Of a stretch of DNA of 64,000 nucleotides, positions 55,789-64,000 are shown one piece after another (the stretch's first letter is position 1; every line of letters starts with the position of its first letter). The stretch is from Pseudomonas violetae (GTDB taxonomy: Bacteria > Pseudomonadota > Gammaproteobacteria > Pseudomonadales > Pseudomonadaceae), in the NCBI RefSeq assembly GCF_023072615.1, contig NZ_JAKNRW010000002.1, forward strand, positions 372,001 to 436,000. Reading direction: 5' to 3'. The position numbers and the translations under genes are program-made. A model generated the notes under the pieces. The model worked only from the letters and a program-made list of their open reading frames with translations, searched no databases and was not told where the DNA came from.

Positions 55789-57057
55789 ATGGGCACGCAC
55801 GTTATCAAGATGCCGGACATTGGCGAAGGCATTGCAGAAGTTGAATTGTCGGTGTGGCACGTCAAAGTTGGTGACCTGGTCGTCGAGGATCAGGTGCTGG
55901 CCGATGTGATGACCGACAAGGCGATGGTCGATATTCCATCACCGGTTCATGGCAAGGTGATTTCTTTGGGCGGTGTGCCTGGGGAAGTCATGGCGGTCGG
56001 CAGCGTCCTGATCAGCATTGAGGTCGAAGGCGCCGGCAACATTAAAGAGTCGGCTCAGCCAGTGGTTGCCGCTGTGAAAGAAGCACCTGCGCCGAAAGTG
56101 GAAGCCGCTGTAGAAAACAAACCAGTCGCTACCGCAGCGCCACGAGTGGCTGTTTGCCAAGGTCCGATAGTGGCTCGCGAGGCTGATGAACGCCCGCTGG
56201 CCTCCCCGGCCGTGCGTAAACACGCACTCGATCTGGGCATCCAGTTGCGTCTGGTGCGTGGCACAGGGCCTGCCGGTCGCGTGTTGCACGAAGACCTCGA
56301 CGCCTATCTGGCGCAAGGTCAGTCGACTGTATCGACCGCAGCCGCGTATGCGCAGCGTAACGACGAGGAGCAAATCCCGGTCATCGGCATGCGCCGCAAG
56401 ATCGCCCAGCGCATGCAGGACGCCACCCAGCGTGCCGCCCACTTCAGTTATGTCGAGGAAATCGACGTTACGGCCGTGGAAGAACTGCGCGCGCACCTGA
56501 ACGAAAAACACGGCGCCAGCCGCGGCAAGTTGACCCTGTTGCCGTTCCTGGTTCGCGCCCTGGTGGTTGCCCTACGGGATTTCCCGCAGATCAACGCCCG
56601 TTACGACGACGAAGCCCAGGTCATCACCCGCCTTGGCGCGGTACATGTGGGCATCGCAACCCAGGCCGGCGGCGGCTTGATGGTGCCCGTAGTGCGTCAC
56701 GCCGAGGCCCGCAGCCTGTGGGACAACGCTGCAGAAATCTCGCGCCTGGCCACCGCAGCACGCAACGGCAAGGCCAGCCGCGACGAGCTGTCCGGCTCGA
56801 GCATCACCCTGACCAGCCTCGGCGCCCTGGGTGGGATTGTCAGCACCCCGGTGCTTAACCTGCCGGAAGTGGCCATTGTCGGCGTCAACAAGATCGTCGA
56901 GCGGCCGATGGTGGTCAAAGGCCAGATCGTGATTCGCAAGATGATGAACCTCTCCAGCTCCTTCGATCACCGTGTGGTCGATGGCATGGACGCGGCGCAA
57001 TTTATCCAGGCTGTGCGCGGCTTGCTCGAACAACCCGCCACCCTGTTTGTGGAGTAG
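55789..57057 (+). CDS. bkdB: Branched-chain 2-oxo acid dehydrogenase E2 (lipoyl acyltransferase)
   Basis: 422-residue core protein. The single lipoyl domain (about 1-80) carries Lys44 in VMTDKAMVDIP; a Pro/Ala-rich linker follows, then the peripheral subunit-binding domain (about 138-175, SPAVRKHALDLGIQL then GTGPAGRVLHEDL) and the catalytic domain with LSSSFDHRVVDGMDAAQFI near the end, where His and Asp do the acyl transfer to CoA. Its ATG follows the bkdA2 stop directly. Confidence 0.97.
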   Translation: MGTHVIKMPDIGEGIAEVELSVWHVKVGDLVVEDQVLADVMTDKAMVDIPSPVHGKVISLGGVPGEVMAVGSVLISIEVEGAGNIKESAQPVVAAVKEAPAPKVEAAVENKPVATAAPRVAVCQGPIVAREADERPLASPAVRKHALDLGIQLRLVRGTGPAGRVLHEDLDAYLAQGQSTVSTAAAYAQRNDEEQIPVIGMRRKIAQRMQDATQRAAHFSYVEEIDVTAVEELRAHLNEKHGASRGKLTLLPFLVRALVVALRDFPQINARYDDEAQVITRLGAVHVGIATQAGGGLMVPVVRHAEARSLWDNAAEISRLATAARNGKASRDELSGSSITLTSLGALGGIVSTPVLNLPEVAIVGVNKIVERPMVVKGQIVIRKMMNLSSSFDHRVVDGMDAAQFIQAVRGLLEQPATLFVE

Positions 57058-57060
57058 GTC

Positions 57061-58446
57061 ATGCAACAGACTTTGAACACTACGCTGCTGATCATTGGTG
57101 GCGGCCCTGGCGGCTATGTCACGGCGATCCGTGCCGGTCAGTTGGGCATCCCGACTATCCTGGTGGAAGGCCAATCGCTTGGCGGCACCTGCCTGAACAT
57201 TGGCTGCATCCCGTCCAAGGCCTTGATTCACGTCGCCGAGCAGTTCCACCAAACTCGCCAACACAGTCAGCACTCGGCCCTGGGTATCAGCGTTGGGGAG
57301 CCTGGCCTGGACATCGGCAAAAGCGTCGAATGGAAGGACGGCATCGTTGATCGCCTGACCACCGGCGTCGCCGCACTGCTGAAAAAGAACAAGGTCCAGG
57401 TCATTCAGGGCTGGGCCAGGATCATCGACGGCAAAAACGTCGAGGTCGGCGACACCCGAATCCAGTGCGAGCACCTTGTGTTGGCTACCGGCTCGAAAAG
57501 CGTGAACCTGCCGATGCTGCCGATCGGCGGTCCGATCATTTCATCGACTGAAGCCCTGGCGCCGACCTCGGTGCCCAAGCGCCTGATCGTCGTTGGCGGT
57601 GGTTATATCGGCCTGGAGCTGGGAATTGCCTATCGCAAACTCGGCGCTGACGTGAGCGTGGTCGAAGCCCAGGATCGCATCCTGCCCGCCTACGACGCGG
57701 AACTGACCCAACCGGTGCACGAGGAACTGAAAAAACTCGGCGTGAAGCTTTACTTGAAGCATAGCGTCGAAGGCTTTGATTCTTCTAGTAATACTCTACA
57801 AGTTCGTGAGCCTGGCGGCGACACGCTGAACCTGGAAATGGATCAGGTGCTGGTGGCCGTCGGTCGCAAACCGAACACTCAGGGCTGGAATCTTGAAGCG
57901 CTGAATCTGGACATGAACGGCGCGGCGATCACAATCGACAGCCGCTGCCAGACCAGCATGCGCAACGTGTACGCCATCGGCGACCTGAGCGGCGAACCCA
58001 TGCTCGCGCACCGGGCCATGGCCCAGGGCGAAATGGTCGCCGAGCTGATCAGTGGTAAATCCCGCGAGTTCAGCCCCACCGCCATCGCCGCCGTGTGCTT
58101 CACCGACCCGGAATTGGTGGTGGTCGGCAAGACCCCCGACGATGCCAAGGCTGCCGGGCTGGACTGTATTGTTTCGAGCTTCCCGTTCGCGGCCAATGGC
58201 CGGGCGATGACACTGGAATCCAAAAGCGGCTTCGTGCGCGTCGTGGCACGGCGGGACAATCATGTGATTGTCGGCTGGCAGGCGGTCGGGGTCGGGGTTT
58301 CGGAGTTGTCGACTGCGTTCGGCCAGAGCCTGGAAATGGGCGCTCGCCTGGAAGACATCGCCGGCACCATCCATGCGCATCCGACGCTGGGTGAAGCGGT
58401 GCAGGAAGCAGCATTACGTGCTCTGGGGCATGCGCTGCACCTCTAA
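57061..58446 (+). CDS. lpdV: Lipoamide dehydrogenase LPD-Val
   Basis: 461-residue FAD disulfide oxidoreductase, the E3 component dedicated to this complex. FAD fold [18 protein letters not shown]; redox disulfide Cys44-Cys49 in [18 protein letters not shown] fold [13 protein letters not shown]-terminal catalytic His in HAHPTLGEA. It is the last gene of the operon, three bases after bkdB, followed by a REP pair. Pseudomonas keep this lpdV in addition to the general lpdG. Confidence 0.97.
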   Translation: MQQTLNTTLLIIGGGPGGYVTAIRAGQLGIPTILVEGQSLGGTCLNIGCIPSKALIHVAEQFHQTRQHSQHSALGISVGEPGLDIGKSVEWKDGIVDRLTTGVAALLKKNKVQVIQGWARIIDGKNVEVGDTRIQCEHLVLATGSKSVNLPMLPIGGPIISSTEALAPTSVPKRLIVVGGGYIGLELGIAYRKLGADVSVVEAQDRILPAYDAELTQPVHEELKKLGVKLYLKHSVEGFDSSSNTLQVREPGGDTLNLEMDQVLVAVGRKPNTQGWNLEALNLDMNGAAITIDSRCQTSMRNVYAIGDLSGEPMLAHRAMAQGEMVAELISGKSREFSPTAIAAVCFTDPELVVVGKTPDDAKAAGLDCIVSSFPFAANGRAMTLESKSGFVRVVARRDNHVIVGWQAVGVGVSELSTAFGQSLEMGARLEDIAGTIHAHPTLGEAVQEAALRALGHALHL

Positions 58447-58456
58447 CTTCGATCAC

Positions 58457-58579
58457 TGTGGCGAGGGAGCTTGCTCCCGCTGGGGCGCGAAGCGGCCCTT
58501 ATTTGACTTCCTGGCACACCGCGTCGTCTGGATTTGCGACTGCTTCGCCGCCGAACGGGAGCAAGCTCCCTAGCCACAG
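58457..58579. repeat. REP pair after lpdV
   Basis: The left arm TGTGGCGAGGGAGCTTGCTC and right arm GAGCAAGCTCCCTAGCCACA (one mismatch), with inner arms GGGCGCGAAGCGG and CTGCTTCGCCGCC. It lies ten bases after the lpdV stop in the 306-base gap before ilvE and should end the bkd message. The rest of the gap (58580-58752) must hold the ilvE promoter, where no strong sequence stands out. Confidence 0.75.
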
Positions 58580-58752
58580 GATTGAGAACAATGAAGAATC
58601 GGCGACATATTTCATGAGCAGGCTAAGAAATCTGCCAATCAGCCGATAGTCCGGGCTGCGAAACCGGTCCGGAATGAAGTATTGTTGTCCCCATCCAAAA
58701 AACGTCAGAAGCCTTGAACCGCTTTGGCGGTTGTTCAGTGATAGAGGGTGTC

Positions 58753-59772
58753 ATGGGTAACGAAAGCATCAATTGGGACAAGCTGGGTTTTGATTACATC
58801 AAGACAGACAAGCGCTATCTCTCGTACTGGCGTAACGGCGAGTGGGACAAAGGCACCCTCACCGAAGACAACGTGCTGCACATCAGCGAAGGCTCCACTG
58901 CCCTTCACTATGGCCAGCAATGCTTCGAAGGCATGAAGGCCTATCGTTGCAAGGACGGCTCGATCAACCTGTTCCGCCCGGACCAGAACGCCCTGCGCAT
59001 GCAACGCAGTTGTGCGCGTCTGCTGATGCCGTTCGTCGAAACCGAGCAGTTCATCGAGGCCTGCAAAGAAGTGGTTCGTGCCAACGAGCGCTTCATCCCG
59101 CCTTACGGGACAGGCGGCGCGCTGTACCTGCGCCCGTTCGTGATCGGTGTGGGTGACAACATCGGCGTGCGTACTGCGCCGGAGTTCATCTTCTCGATTT
59201 TCTGCATTCCGGTCGGCGCCTACTTCAAGGGCGGCCTGACGCCGCACAACTTCCTGATTTCCAGCTACGACCGCGCCGCCCCACAAGGCACCGGCGCGGC
59301 CAAGGTCGGTGGCAACTACGCAGCGAGCCTGATGCCAGGTTCCCTGGCCAAGAAAGCTCACTTCGCCGACTGCATCTACCTGGACCCAATGACCCACACC
59401 AAAATCGAAGAAGTGGGCTCGGCTAACTTCTTCGGGATCACCCACGACAACAAGTTCGTCACGCCGAACTCGCCGTCGGTACTGCCGGGCATCACCCGTC
59501 TGTCGCTGATTGAGTTGGCCAAATCGCGCTTGGGCCTGGAAGTGGTTGAAGGTGACGTGCTCATCAACAAGCTGTCGGACTTCAAGGAAGCCGGCGCTTG
59601 CGGTACCGCTGCGGTGATCACCCCGATCGGCGGTATCAGCTACAACGACCATCTGCACGTGTTCCACAGCGAAACCGAGGTTGGCCCGGTTACCCAGAAG
59701 CTTTACAAGGAGCTGACCGGGGTACAGACCGGCGATATCGAAGCGCCAGCTGGCTGGATCGTCAAGGTTTGA
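58753..59772 (+). CDS. ilvE: Branched-chain amino acid aminotransferase
   Basis: 339-residue class IV PLP enzyme interconverting leucine, isoleucine, valine and their 2-oxo acids. Lys184 in GAAKVGGNYAASL binds PLP; ALHYGQQCFEGMKAYR and YLRPFVIGVGDNIGV are typical of the larger eukaryote-like BCAT type. The ATG at 58753 with GAGGG ahead gives the normal length; an in-frame start at 58714 is poorer. It supplies the 2-oxo acids used by the neighbouring bkd complex but has its own promoter region and terminator. Confidence 0.95.
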   Translation: MGNESINWDKLGFDYIKTDKRYLSYWRNGEWDKGTLTEDNVLHISEGSTALHYGQQCFEGMKAYRCKDGSINLFRPDQNALRMQRSCARLLMPFVETEQFIEACKEVVRANERFIPPYGTGGALYLRPFVIGVGDNIGVRTAPEFIFSIFCIPVGAYFKGGLTPHNFLISSYDRAAPQGTGAAKVGGNYAASLMPGSLAKKAHFADCIYLDPMTHTKIEEVGSANFFGITHDNKFVTPNSPSVLPGITRLSLIELAKSRLGLEVVEGDVLINKLSDFKEAGACGTAAVITPIGGISYNDHLHVFHSETEVGPVTQKLYKELTGVQTGDIEAPAGWIVKV

Positions 59773-60709
59773 CCTGACGCTCGCGACATCCCGACCCTCC
59801 ATTGCTCACGCAATGGGGGGCTTTTTTTGCCTGGGCTATAACAGAGCTGGATAAATCTGCTCCTACGGGGTTCCTATGGGACCTCTCGATGTTAGTCTGA
59901 CCAATCCTCTTACCCTGCCTGCCCTTGATTCCGCTGGCCTGACCATCCTGCTGTTTGCCAGTACGAGCCTGGGTGATCAAACCCGGTATCAACGCGCCCT
60001 CGGGCAAGTTCTTCCAGAACCGAGCAGGCAAATGTCCTTCCATGACCTTGGGATTCAATCGCGCCGGGTTGAAAATATGGCTGTAGTAGGTCAGCCACAT
60101 GTCAGCGTGAGGATCGTCTACGTTCTGTGACATCTGCTGCCATTCCACCGGACATTGACGCAGGTAGCTCAATTGCTCGCCGTCGTAGTACACGCCGTCC
60201 CTGGGCGTCGCAATCATCCAGCGATGCCGCCCCATGCGACCAATAAAATGTTCGCTGGCACTGTGCAGGATGTCGTGGGCGGGCTCGTGCCAGGCGACGT
60301 ATTGCGGCCCCACGCATCCGGGTAACTCAACAAACCTCACAAATGCATGTAAATGATGAGATTCGCGCTGTACCTGCTTGATTCTCCGCTGTAATTCACT
60401 GCCCAGCTTATCCCCGGCCATCATCGCGGTGCGGTCACCATGACTGACTCGCCACAGCACTTCATACAACAGGCTCCAGCGCTGATCGCCGCGATAACGG
60501 GCGGCCTGTTCCAGAGTGTCGAGCAGCGTTCGCGGAATACGCGCTAGAAACGGCCCCTGGGATTCGGGCAAGGTGTGATCACTGGCAAACAAGTCCTGCA
60601 CACCCTCGCTGGCCCACGCCACCAGGCTTGGATCAATCTCATGGCTGAGCAGCCAACGCGCTTGATGGCGCCAAGTGTCGAACAGGTCGTCGCAATCGAG
60701 ATTGATCAT
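59762..60709 (-). CDS. TIGR03915-type DNA metabolism protein, C-terminus probably damaged
   Basis: Partner of the radical SAM DNA protein: its ATG overlaps that gene's stop as ATGA. The first ~245 residues fit the family (VYYDGEQLSYL, FIGRMGRHRWMIATPRDGV, YYSHIFNPARLNPKVM, ARFWKNLPEGALIPGLI). After about residue 250 the reading continues TQARTGKQQDGQASGIKGRQ, through the ilvE terminator, into the last 11 bases of ilvE; these ~65 residues look non-coding and contain a REP fragment (TGCTCCTACGGGG). In many Pseudomonas the family is fused to a UdgX-like uracil-DNA-binding domain here; its absence suggests deletion or frameshift. Function of the family is unproven. Confidence 0.75.
   Translation of the reverse strand: MINLDCDDLFDTWRHQARWLLSHEIDPSLVAWASEGVQDLFASDHTLPESQGPFLARIPRTLLDTLEQAARYRGDQRWSLLYEVLWRVSHGDRTAMMAGDKLGSELQRRIKQVQRESHHLHAFVRFVELPGCVGPQYVAWHEPAHDILHSASEHFIGRMGRHRWMIATPRDGVYYDGEQLSYLRQCPVEWQQMSQNVDDPHADMWLTYYSHIFNPARLNPKVMEGHLPARFWKNLPEGALIPGLITQARTGKQQDGQASGIKGRQGKRIGQTNIERSHRNPVGADLSSSVIAQAKKAPHCVSNGGSGCRERQVKP
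59795..59828 (+). terminator. Intrinsic terminator of ilvE
   Basis: Stem CCCTCCATTG / CAATGGGGGG with a six-base loop CTCACG, followed after one base by seven T. It starts 22 bases after the ilvE stop and is the clearest rho-independent terminator of the window. The minus-strand gene called at 59762 formally reads across it. Confidence 0.9.
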
Positions 60710-61926
60710 CCCCACAAGCCCATCTGCTGCGGTTGCGGGCGGTCGCGCAGCTGTTGGTAGAGCAAATGGCTGGTGACTTCCGCCTGCTGCGGGTGGTAAT
60801 CGCTGGTGATGAAAAACGGCTTGGCCTTGGCCAGCACGCAGCGCATGCGCGCCAGGTCCTCATATCGAATCCGGCGCTGACGGCGCAGTTCCACCAGGCG
60901 CTCGGTCGTACGCAGGCCAATCCCGGGAATACGCGAGATCAGGGAGGCCTCGGCGCGGTTGAGGTCCAGTGGAAAGATGTCACGATTTTCCAGCGCCCAG
61001 GCCAATTTAGGGTCGATGTCCAACGCCAGGTGGCCCGGGCCTTTGAACAACTCCCCGGCGGTGTAGCCATAACTGCGCAGCAAGAAGTCGGCCTGGTACA
61101 AGCGGTGCTCACGCATCAACGGTGGCGCGGCGAGGGGCACGCTTTTCGGGCTGTCGGGTATCGGGCTGAACGCCGAATAATAGACCCGGCGTAATTTGAA
61201 GTTGCCGTACAGCGACTGGGCACTATGCAAAATGGTGCTGTCATCGGTGTCATCGGCGCCCACGATCATCTGCGTGCTCTGCCCGGCCGGCGCGAACCTG
61301 GGTGCTCGCGGCTCGTTCAAAACGGTCTGAACGCCTGTGTAGATAGTCTGCATTGCGCCCTTGATCGAACCGATGTGTTTTTCCGGCGCCAGGGTTTGCA
61401 AGCTGGCGTCGGTAGGCAACTCGATATTGACGCTCAACCGGTCGGCATAGCGCCCCGCTTGCTCGATCAGCGCCGGATCGGCCTCGGGAATGGTCTTGAG
61501 GTGGATATATCCGCGAAATTCATGTTCTTCACGCAATAACCGCGCAACCCGAATCAATTGCTCCATGGTGTAATCCGCCGAACGGATGATCCCGGAGCTC
61601 AGAAACAACCCACTGACGCAGTTACGCCGATAGAAATCCATGGTCAGCGTAACTACTTCTTCCGGGGTGAACCGCGCCCTTGGCACGTCGCTGGAGCGGC
61701 GGTTGACGCAGTACTGGCAGTCGTAAAGACAGAAGTTGGTCAGCAGAATCTTCAGCAGCGAGACGCAGCGTCCATCCGGGGTATAGCTGTGACAAATGCC
61801 CATGCCATTGCTCGCACCCAGGCCGCTTTTGCCCTCCGAGCTGCGCTTGGGCGCACCGCTGCTGGCGCAGGACGCATCGTACTTGGCGGCGTCGGCGAGA
61901 ATGCTGAGCTTGTCGATGAGTTCCAT
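60706..61926 (-). CDS. Putative DNA modification/repair radical SAM protein (TIGR03916 type)
   Basis: 406-residue radical SAM protein with the cluster motif TNFCLYDCQYCVNRR (Cys66, Cys70, Cys73), an N-terminal KLSILADAAKYDASCASSG family signature, and a C-terminal helix-hairpin-helix (ASLISRIPGIGLRTTERLVE, about 335-355) that suggests DNA contact. The family occurs with TIGR03915 partners and is predicted to act on DNA; no reaction has been shown to my knowledge. Start 61926 gives the family N-terminus (MELIDKLS), although the ribosome site is weak. Overlaps its partner by four bases. Confidence 0.88.
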   Translation of the reverse strand: MELIDKLSILADAAKYDASCASSGAPKRSSEGKSGLGASNGMGICHSYTPDGRCVSLLKILLTNFCLYDCQYCVNRRSSDVPRARFTPEEVVTLTMDFYRRNCVSGLFLSSGIIRSADYTMEQLIRVARLLREEHEFRGYIHLKTIPEADPALIEQAGRYADRLSVNIELPTDASLQTLAPEKHIGSIKGAMQTIYTGVQTVLNEPRAPRFAPAGQSTQMIVGADDTDDSTILHSAQSLYGNFKLRRVYYSAFSPIPDSPKSVPLAAPPLMREHRLYQADFLLRSYGYTAGELFKGPGHLALDIDPKLAWALENRDIFPLDLNRAEASLISRIPGIGLRTTERLVELRRQRRIRYEDLARMRCVLAKAKPFFITSDYHPQQAEVTSHLLYQQLRDRPQPQQMGLWG

Positions 61927-61986
61927 GGGGCACGCCAATGACTGTTTGGATATACAGTACAGAGTCGCTGGCCTGGGTTCAAGTCG

Positions 61987-62739
61987 TTACACAGCCCTTG
62001 GTCCGATTGTCGACGGACGCTTGGCCTGCAAATTTGTCTCGGGTTCGAGGGGCAGCTCGAGCTCAAACCGCCGACTGACCTCCTTGCGCCCCAATGCCGT
62101 CAGCGCCAGCGCCCGACTATCCAGGTCCTGGGTCACCCATCGACGGGTGATTGCCAATTTCAGCAACGCTGCACCCAATGCCCCACCCAGATGTGGCCGA
62201 CGCATGCTCCAGTCCAGGCATGAACAGGCAAAACGCCGGCGCAGGCTGGACAATTCACCGACCTCGATGCCCAAGCCTGCGAAGGCCTGCTCACCCCGTC
62301 CGCTCAGTTGATAACCCTCATCGGTTACCAGCAGCCACCCCGCCGCGAGCATCCGATCATGCATCAGGACCGCCAGAGTGCCGGCCATGTGGTCGTAACA
62401 GGTGCGGGCGAACTGCAAGCGATCCGGGGTACGGGGGTTGAAGGTCGGCGGAGCACTCTGGCCGATCACCATCAACGCTTCCAATGCCCGGGCCACGCAC
62501 GGGTCCGCGAGGCTGTAATAACGATGGCGGCCCTGCACGTGCAAACGCACCAGTGCCAGGTCCTTCAGCTTGGCCAAATGCGCGCTGGCGGTGGACGCGC
62601 TGACCTCGGCAATTGCCGCCAGTTCGGTGCTGGTACGGGCGTGACCATCCATCAACGAACAGAGCATTTTTGTCCGCGCCGGCTCTGCGATCGCCGCCGC
62701 CACTTGAGAGACGCCGATATCGTGCTGATGTGCGTGCAT
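61987..62739 (-). CDS. ArsR-type winged-helix regulator
   Basis: 250-residue protein. The N-terminal winged helix (about 10-90) reads VAAAIAEPARTKMLCSLMDG, ELAAIAEVSASTASAHLAKL and RHRYYSLADPCVARALEALM, typical ArsR; no metal-binding Cys motif is seen in helix 3. About 150 further residues form a C-terminal domain without an obvious ligand family. It is divergent from a cytochrome P450 with only 82 bases between starts, so regulation of that gene is likely. Ligand unknown. Confidence 0.88.
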   Translation of the reverse strand: MHAHQHDIGVSQVAAAIAEPARTKMLCSLMDGHARTSTELAAIAEVSASTASAHLAKLKDLALVRLHVQGRHRYYSLADPCVARALEALMVIGQSAPPTFNPRTPDRLQFARTCYDHMAGTLAVLMHDRMLAAGWLLVTDEGYQLSGRGEQAFAGLGIEVGELSSLRRRFACSCLDWSMRRPHLGGALGAALLKLAITRRWVTQDLDSRALALTALGRKEVSRRFELELPLEPETNLQAKRPSTIGPRAV

Positions 62740-62821
62740 ATTTCGCTCCCGGACGAATCAAGGCTGTTTCGAACTGAAGATAGTAGCAACACTTCCACCC
62801 TATCGAACAAGGCTGCGACCC

Positions 62822-63937
62822 ATGGACCCGATCATCGCTGCAACTCATCCCGATCCCTATCCCTACTACGCACAGCTGCGTGCCGAGGGCGGACTGGCAT
62901 TTCACCAGGGTCTCAACCTGTGGCTGGCCAGCAGTGCCCGCGCTGTGGCGGCGATACTGGAACATCCCGATTGTCACGTCCGGCCAGCCGCCGAGCCGGT
63001 GCCCATGGCCATTGCCGGCGGGATGGCAGGTAGCGTTTTCGGGCGTCTGATGCGGATGAACGAAGGCCCAAGTCAGCGCTGCCCCAGATCGGCGATCGAA
63101 CCGGAGTTGGCCTTGCTCGAAGCCGGTAAAGTGAAGGCGCTGGTGGCTGCGCGGTTCATCACACCTGACGCTGAAGGGCTGCACAATGCCATGTTCCGTG
63201 GACCGGTGTGCGTGGTCGCGGTGCTGCTGGGGTTCTCTCCCACCCAGGCCCGGATTATCAGCGAGTTGACGGCCGACTTTGGGGCGTGCCTGTCGCCTCT
63301 GAGCGATCAAGCTCAATTGGCAGACGCGCAGATAGCCGCCGAACAACTCAGTGGCTACCTGCTTGAGCTATTGGATGATCCGGACAACCGCAGCACTTTG
63401 CTGGGCAACATCCGCCGGCGCTTCGCTACCGAGTCGCCAGACCAGCAGGTGTTGATTGCCAACCTGATCGGTCTGTTCTCTCAAACCCACGAGGCGACGG
63501 CTGGCCTGATCGGCAACGCCTTGATTGCGCTGAATCGACACCTGGCGGTGCCACACGAGTCGCTGCAAATGGATGATCTGATCGCCGAAACCCTGCGGTT
63601 CGACCCGCCCGTGCAGAACACTCGCCGGTTTGTCGCTGCGGACTGTGTGATTGAGGGGGTGCGTTTGAATGCTGGGGATGTGGTGTTGGTGGTTTTGGGC
63701 GCGGCTAATCGGGATCCGCTGTTAAACACGGATCCTGGGCTGTTCATGCTTGATCGCCCGAATCGGCGGAGTTTCACCTTTGGCGTGGGAAGGCATGAGT
63801 GTCCCGGGCGGTTACTGGCGTTGGAAATTGCCGCGGCGACCGTGCGGGAGGTGCTGACGACTAACATACAGCTGGGGGGATTGAGGTGGGTGTATCGGCG
63901 TTCCTTAAATGGGCGAACTCCGGTTTTTAGCTCGTGA
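62822..63937 (+). CDS. Cytochrome P450
   Basis: 371-residue soluble bacterial P450, somewhat short for the family (about 400). Haem loop FGVGRHECPG with the axial Cys327, the ExxR pair in ETLRFDPPV, and an I-helix reading GLFSQTHEATAGL where the usual acidic-Thr pair is E-A-T. It probably needs a ferredoxin partner, not encoded nearby. Divergent from an ArsR-type regulator. Substrate unknown. The ATG at 62822 has AAGG ten or so bases ahead; the gene is complete within the window. Confidence 0.92.
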   Translation: MDPIIAATHPDPYPYYAQLRAEGGLAFHQGLNLWLASSARAVAAILEHPDCHVRPAAEPVPMAIAGGMAGSVFGRLMRMNEGPSQRCPRSAIEPELALLEAGKVKALVAARFITPDAEGLHNAMFRGPVCVVAVLLGFSPTQARIISELTADFGACLSPLSDQAQLADAQIAAEQLSGYLLELLDDPDNRSTLLGNIRRRFATESPDQQVLIANLIGLFSQTHEATAGLIGNALIALNRHLAVPHESLQMDDLIAETLRFDPPVQNTRRFVAADCVIEGVRLNAGDVVLVVLGAANRDPLLNTDPGLFMLDRPNRRSFTFGVGRHECPGRLLALEIAAATVREVLTTNIQLGGLRWVYRRSLNGRTPVFSS

Positions 63938-63948
63938 ATTTCAGGGCC

Positions 63949-63984
63949 TAAAGATCGCAGCGTCGTTTCTCTCGGCTGCGCCTA
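63949..63984. repeat. REP-type fragment at the window end
   Basis: AAAGATCGCAGCGTCG then CGGCTGCGCCTAC, the GTAGGAGC/GCGATCTT class in inverted orientation, 12 bases after the P450 stop. Its second arm may lie outside the window. Confidence 0.5.
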
Positions 63985-64000
63985 CTCGTCCCTGGTCAAC

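Overview
This window looks like a chromosomal stretch of a fluorescent-group Pseudomonas. The coding sequence is GC-rich, bkdA1-A2-B-lpdV with divergent bkdR matches the P. putida type, the exa/ped-pqq-erc alcohol oxidation island is the Pseudomonas one, and intergenic gaps carry many Pseudomonas REP-type hairpins (cores such as GGAGCTTGCTCC and GTAGGAGC). No rRNA, tRNA, CRISPR array, insertion sequence or replication origin was seen.

Layout: (1) 1-10.3 kb, pyrimidine/purine base salvage and catabolism: the end of an amidohydrolase (8-oxoguanine deaminase-like), a carbamoyl-amidohydrolase, an NCS1 nucleobase permease, then divergently dihydropyrimidinase and the two dihydropyrimidine dehydrogenase subunits (preT, preA). 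An AT-rich orphan RHS-core gene lies between this cluster and a RutR-like TetR regulator. (2) 10.4-14.5 kb: copCD copper genes and a translationally coupled DHA2/HlyD efflux pair. (3) 14.7-21.8 kb: a hexuronate utilisation locus with an OprD porin, uronate dehydrogenase, aldarolactonase, a three-gene TRAP transporter and an aldose epimerase. Similar operator-like palindromes lie in front of the porin and of udh.

(4) 21.8-50.8 kb is the centre of the window: a periplasmic PQQ-dependent alcohol oxidation island. It holds ercS-ercA, pqqABCE (no pqqD), an aldehyde dehydrogenase (pedI/exaC), a lanthanide-type quinoprotein dehydrogenase (pedH, with the extra metal-binding Asp), a set of quinoprotein-associated periplasmic proteins (zinc hydrolase, SoxYZ-like carrier, binding protein), cytochrome c550, a calcium-type quinoprotein dehydrogenase (pedE, Ser at the same position), a pentapeptide-repeat protein, the PedS2/PedR2 two-component system with a previously uncalled 40-codon membrane ORF in front of it, the pedA1A2BC ABC system, a rhodanese-like CXXCW protein, ErbR, and the NahK-NosP nitric oxide signalling pair with a porin. 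A short motif built on TACY-WW-RGTA lies 75-121 bases upstream of the first genes of most of these operons and may define the regulon.

(5) 50.9-53 kb: a TauE/SafE permease divergent from a persulfide-dioxygenase-like hydrolase. (6) 52.8-59.8 kb: bkdR and the branched-chain keto acid dehydrogenase operon, then ilvE with a clear intrinsic terminator. (7) 59.8-64 kb: a little-understood DNA-metabolism pair (radical SAM protein plus its partner, whose C-terminus looks damaged), an ArsR-type regulator and a divergent cytochrome P450.

Gene identities rest on recognition of protein sequence from memory; no database search was run.
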